NCBI GenBank assembly: GCA_949741925.1
Contig: CATJOY010000034.1
Coordinates: forward strand, 1-64,000
Length of the DNA: 64,000 nt
Direction of reading: 5' to 3'
Source: an uncultured Desulfovibrionaceae bacterium
GTDB lineage: Bacteria; Desulfobacterota; Desulfovibrionia; Desulfovibrionales; Desulfovibrionaceae
The translations under genes were made by a program, and so were the position numbers. Of the stretch, positions 62,447-64,000 are shown one piece after another. The first letter of the stretch is position 1. Every line of letters begins with the position of its first letter. A model generated the notes under the pieces. The model did not search any database and had not been told where the DNA came from. It worked only from the letters and a program-made list of their open reading frames with translations.

Positions 62447-63484
62447 TCAGGCCGCGTAGCGCTGCCGCAATATGGTTGCCACCGTACCCGCGATATGGGC
62501 CACAACGGGCAAAACGGCCGCGTAATCCATACGGAGGGGGCCTACCGCGCTGACTACGCCCTTGGGGCCGTCCTCGTTGCCTGTGGCCGCGTAAGGCGCG
62601 CTGACTACGGCCCAGGGCTGGCTTTCATCGCCGTCATGATGAAAACTTACCGTGATATCCGGACTTTTCATGGTCCGATCCAAAAGATCCAGCAGGCGTG
62701 ATTTCTCTTCCATCAGGGAGAGGAGGTCGCGCAGCCTGCGGGTATCAGAAAACTCGATTTGCAGGGCGACTTTACCCGCGCCGTCCACAAAAATTTCCCG
62801 CTCTTCGCCGGCGGCGGCGATGGCGGCTCGAGAGAGAGTCAGCGCCCTGTGGCACATGGCTTCAAGATCTTCACCCTGGCGGTGCAGTTCGGCTTCAATC
62901 TGAATGCGGGCTTCCTCAAGGGTGCGGCCGCGGAAGAAACTGTTCAGATAATTGCTGAACTTGGCCAACTCATCGTGGCTGTACTCCTGCCGCACAGGAA
63001 CCATACGGGTTTTTACAACGCCGCCTTCTAAAATAAGCACGGCAAGGACCAAACTGTTGCCGACAGGCGCAAATTCCAGGCTTCTCCACCGGCTTTCGGC
63101 CTTGGGCGGGGCCAGCACCACGCCAAGCTGAGAACATTCGGCGGAAACCATACTGCTGGCGCGGCGCAGAACCTGGCTCACTTCCGCCCCATCCCGGGCA
63201 AGCGCCCGGGCGATTGCGGATTTGTGGCGCTCCTGGAGAGAACGGGGGGTAAGAAGGGTATCGACATACAGGCGAAAGGCTTTGGCCGTGGGCACGCGCC
63301 CGGCGGAAATATGGGGTTGCTCCAGGTAGCCCTGGGAGGCCAGGTCGGCCATGGCGTTCCGGATGCTGGCGGAGGAAAGGCCAAAGGCCGGGGAGCGGGC
63401 CACGGATTGTGACGGCACAGGCTCCCCGGTAGCGATATATTGTTCCACGATAGCGCCGAGAATGGCGCGGTTGCGGTCGTTCAT
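62447..63484 (-). CDS. hrcA: Heat-inducible transcription repressor HrcA
   Basis: A 345-residue repressor with an N-terminal winged helix (VARSPAFGLSSASIRNAMADLASQGYL) and a GAF-like C-terminal part. It normally represses heat-shock genes at CIRCE sites and is measured by GroEL. The start was set by family alignment and a GGGGA site. No CIRCE copy is visible in this window. Confidence 0.94.
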   Translation of the reverse strand: MNDRNRAILGAIVEQYIATGEPVPSQSVARSPAFGLSSASIRNAMADLASQGYLEQPHISAGRVPTAKAFRLYVDTLLTPRSLQERHKSAIARALARDGAEVSQVLRRASSMVSAECSQLGVVLAPPKAESRWRSLEFAPVGNSLVLAVLILEGGVVKTRMVPVRQEYSHDELAKFSNYLNSFFRGRTLEEARIQIEAELHRQGEDLEAMCHRALTLSRAAIAAAGEEREIFVDGAGKVALQIEFSDTRRLRDLLSLMEEKSRLLDLLDRTMKSPDITVSFHHDGDESQPWAVVSAPYAATGNEDGPKGVVSAVGPLRMDYAAVLPVVAHIAGTVATILRQRYAA

Positions 63485-63527
63485 GATCGTTCCCCGGCCG
63501 TTTTTTGTCTGCAACGGCGTTCCTTTA

Positions 63528-63556
63528 TGGCTAACCATGGTGGGGTGCTCTGTCAA
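63528..63556 (-). promoter_or_regulatory. Possible hrcA promoter
   Basis: A perfect -35 TTGACA (63551-63556, minus strand) is followed after 17 bases by TAGCCA, a poor -10. It lies 44 bases upstream of hrcA within a 136-base divergent region. Confidence 0.3.
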
Positions 63557-63620
63557 GCCAAGCTTGGGCTCTTTACCTTGGCGGCGGAGGGTGTCATTAT
63601 GCCGCCCTAAGGATGCAGGT

Positions 63621-64000
63621 ATGAAACAAGCGATACAACGCGGCATCAGGGCCCGCGCGGGGCATGACCCCAGAGCGGCGGCCCTGCGGGCGCTGGATAT
63701 GGTGCTGGGCGGCAATCTTCCCTCCCAAGCGGCCCTGGATACGATTCTGCGCGATGCGCGGCTACCCCCGAGCGACGCCGCTTTGTGCACAGAGCTGGTC
63801 TACGGCGTGCTCCGGCAAAAACTGTGGCTGGAACGGGTCCTTGGCCGGTTTTTGAAGCGGCCGGAAAAGCTCCCGGCGGAATGTTTGCTGGTCTTGACCT
63901 TGGCTGCCTACGAGCTGGCTTTTCTGGACCGGGTACCGGGCTATGCTACAGTAAATTGGGCGGTTTCCCGGGTGAGAAACCGCTTTGGCTCAGGATTGGC
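63621..64000 (+). CDS. rsmB: 16S rRNA (cytosine-967-C5)-methyltransferase RsmB, N-terminal part
   Basis: The gene runs off the window. The 126 visible residues form the NusB-like RNA-binding domain of RsmB: RAAALRALDMVL, LCTELVYGVLRQKLWLERVL and YATVNWAV. The full enzyme would modify C967 of 16S rRNA. An AAGG site lies eight bases before the ATG. Confidence 0.8.
   Translation, partial: MKQAIQRGIRARAGHDPRAAALRALDMVLGGNLPSQAALDTILRDARLPPSDAALCTELVYGVLRQKLWLERVLGRFLKRPEKLPAECLLVLTLAAYELAFLDRVPGYATVNWAVSRVRNRFGSGL

Noticed and set aside
1-64000. tRNA, rRNA, CRISPR array or intact insertion sequence
   Set aside because: I saw no T-loop/anticodon arrangement, no regularly spaced repeats and no transposase; a tRNA or covariance scan would settle it.

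Overview
The window is about 59-60% GC, gene-dense, and free of rRNA, tRNA, CRISPR or intact insertion sequences. It looks like a chromosomal segment of a sulfate-reducing Desulfovibrionaceae-type bacterium (Desulfovibrio/Bilophila relatives). The strongest taxonomic clue is the siroheme-dependent heme pathway (ahbC-hemB-ahbD plus an AhbA/B-type siroheme decarboxylase). LptD, a GT9 heptosyltransferase and a Kps-type capsule exporter show a Gram-negative envelope. UbiD- and UbiA-family genes suggest menaquinone synthesis.

Layout. (1) 1-686: decayed phage gene with an ADP-ribosyltransferase-like end. (2) 749-18181, all minus strand: a capsule/lipid locus. Upstream is an export operon (small lipoprotein, kpsM, kpsT, kpsE, kpsD). 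Downstream is a set resembling rhizobial rkpA/G/H/I: a 2585-residue reducing polyketide synthase, a PLP alpha-oxoamine synthase, a GNAT acyltransferase, an LtaS-like membrane phosphotransferase/sulfatase and a short-chain reductase. (3) 18442-25868, minus: a cyclophilin, a tandem TSUP exporter pair, and the riboflavin operon comEB-ribD-ribE-ribBA-ribH-nusB. (4) 26227-33961, plus: a DUF3053-like lipoprotein, dnaK, purB, and a YkuD L,D-transpeptidase/carboxypeptidase translationally coupled to a coiled-coil membrane protein. (5) 34047-46059, mostly minus: tRNA methyltransferase-like gene, ubiD, diguanylate cyclase, OB-fold stress protein, two-RCK potassium channel and uvrA, with one plus-strand unknown gene. 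(6) 46495-57051: OsmC, a secreted unknown, the ahb/hemB heme genes, darP, a UbiA prenyltransferase, a ferritin-like protein, a DUF1028 protein and alr. (7) 57314-64000: lptD with a cysteine-rich lipoprotein, a heptosyltransferase, grpE, hrcA and the start of rsmB.

The most interesting part is the rkp-like set. In order of chemistry, a reducing PKS would make an acyl chain on its ACP. An alpha-oxoamine synthase with a serine-palmitoyltransferase-like active-site signature could join it to an amino acid, an SDR could reduce the ketone, a GNAT could modify the amine, and an LtaS-like enzyme could add a head group. That is the enzyme logic of fumonisin/sphinganine-analogue synthesis, here beside a capsule exporter, so the product may be a polyketide-derived sphingoid-like capsule anchor. 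This is inference; no product is visible in DNA.

Other points of note are a repeated palindromic element found just after several stop codons, a large multi-segment hairpin upstream of the L,D-transpeptidase, a nested palindrome upstream of the OB-fold protein, and a YkuD protein that seems to carry two NTF2-like domains.
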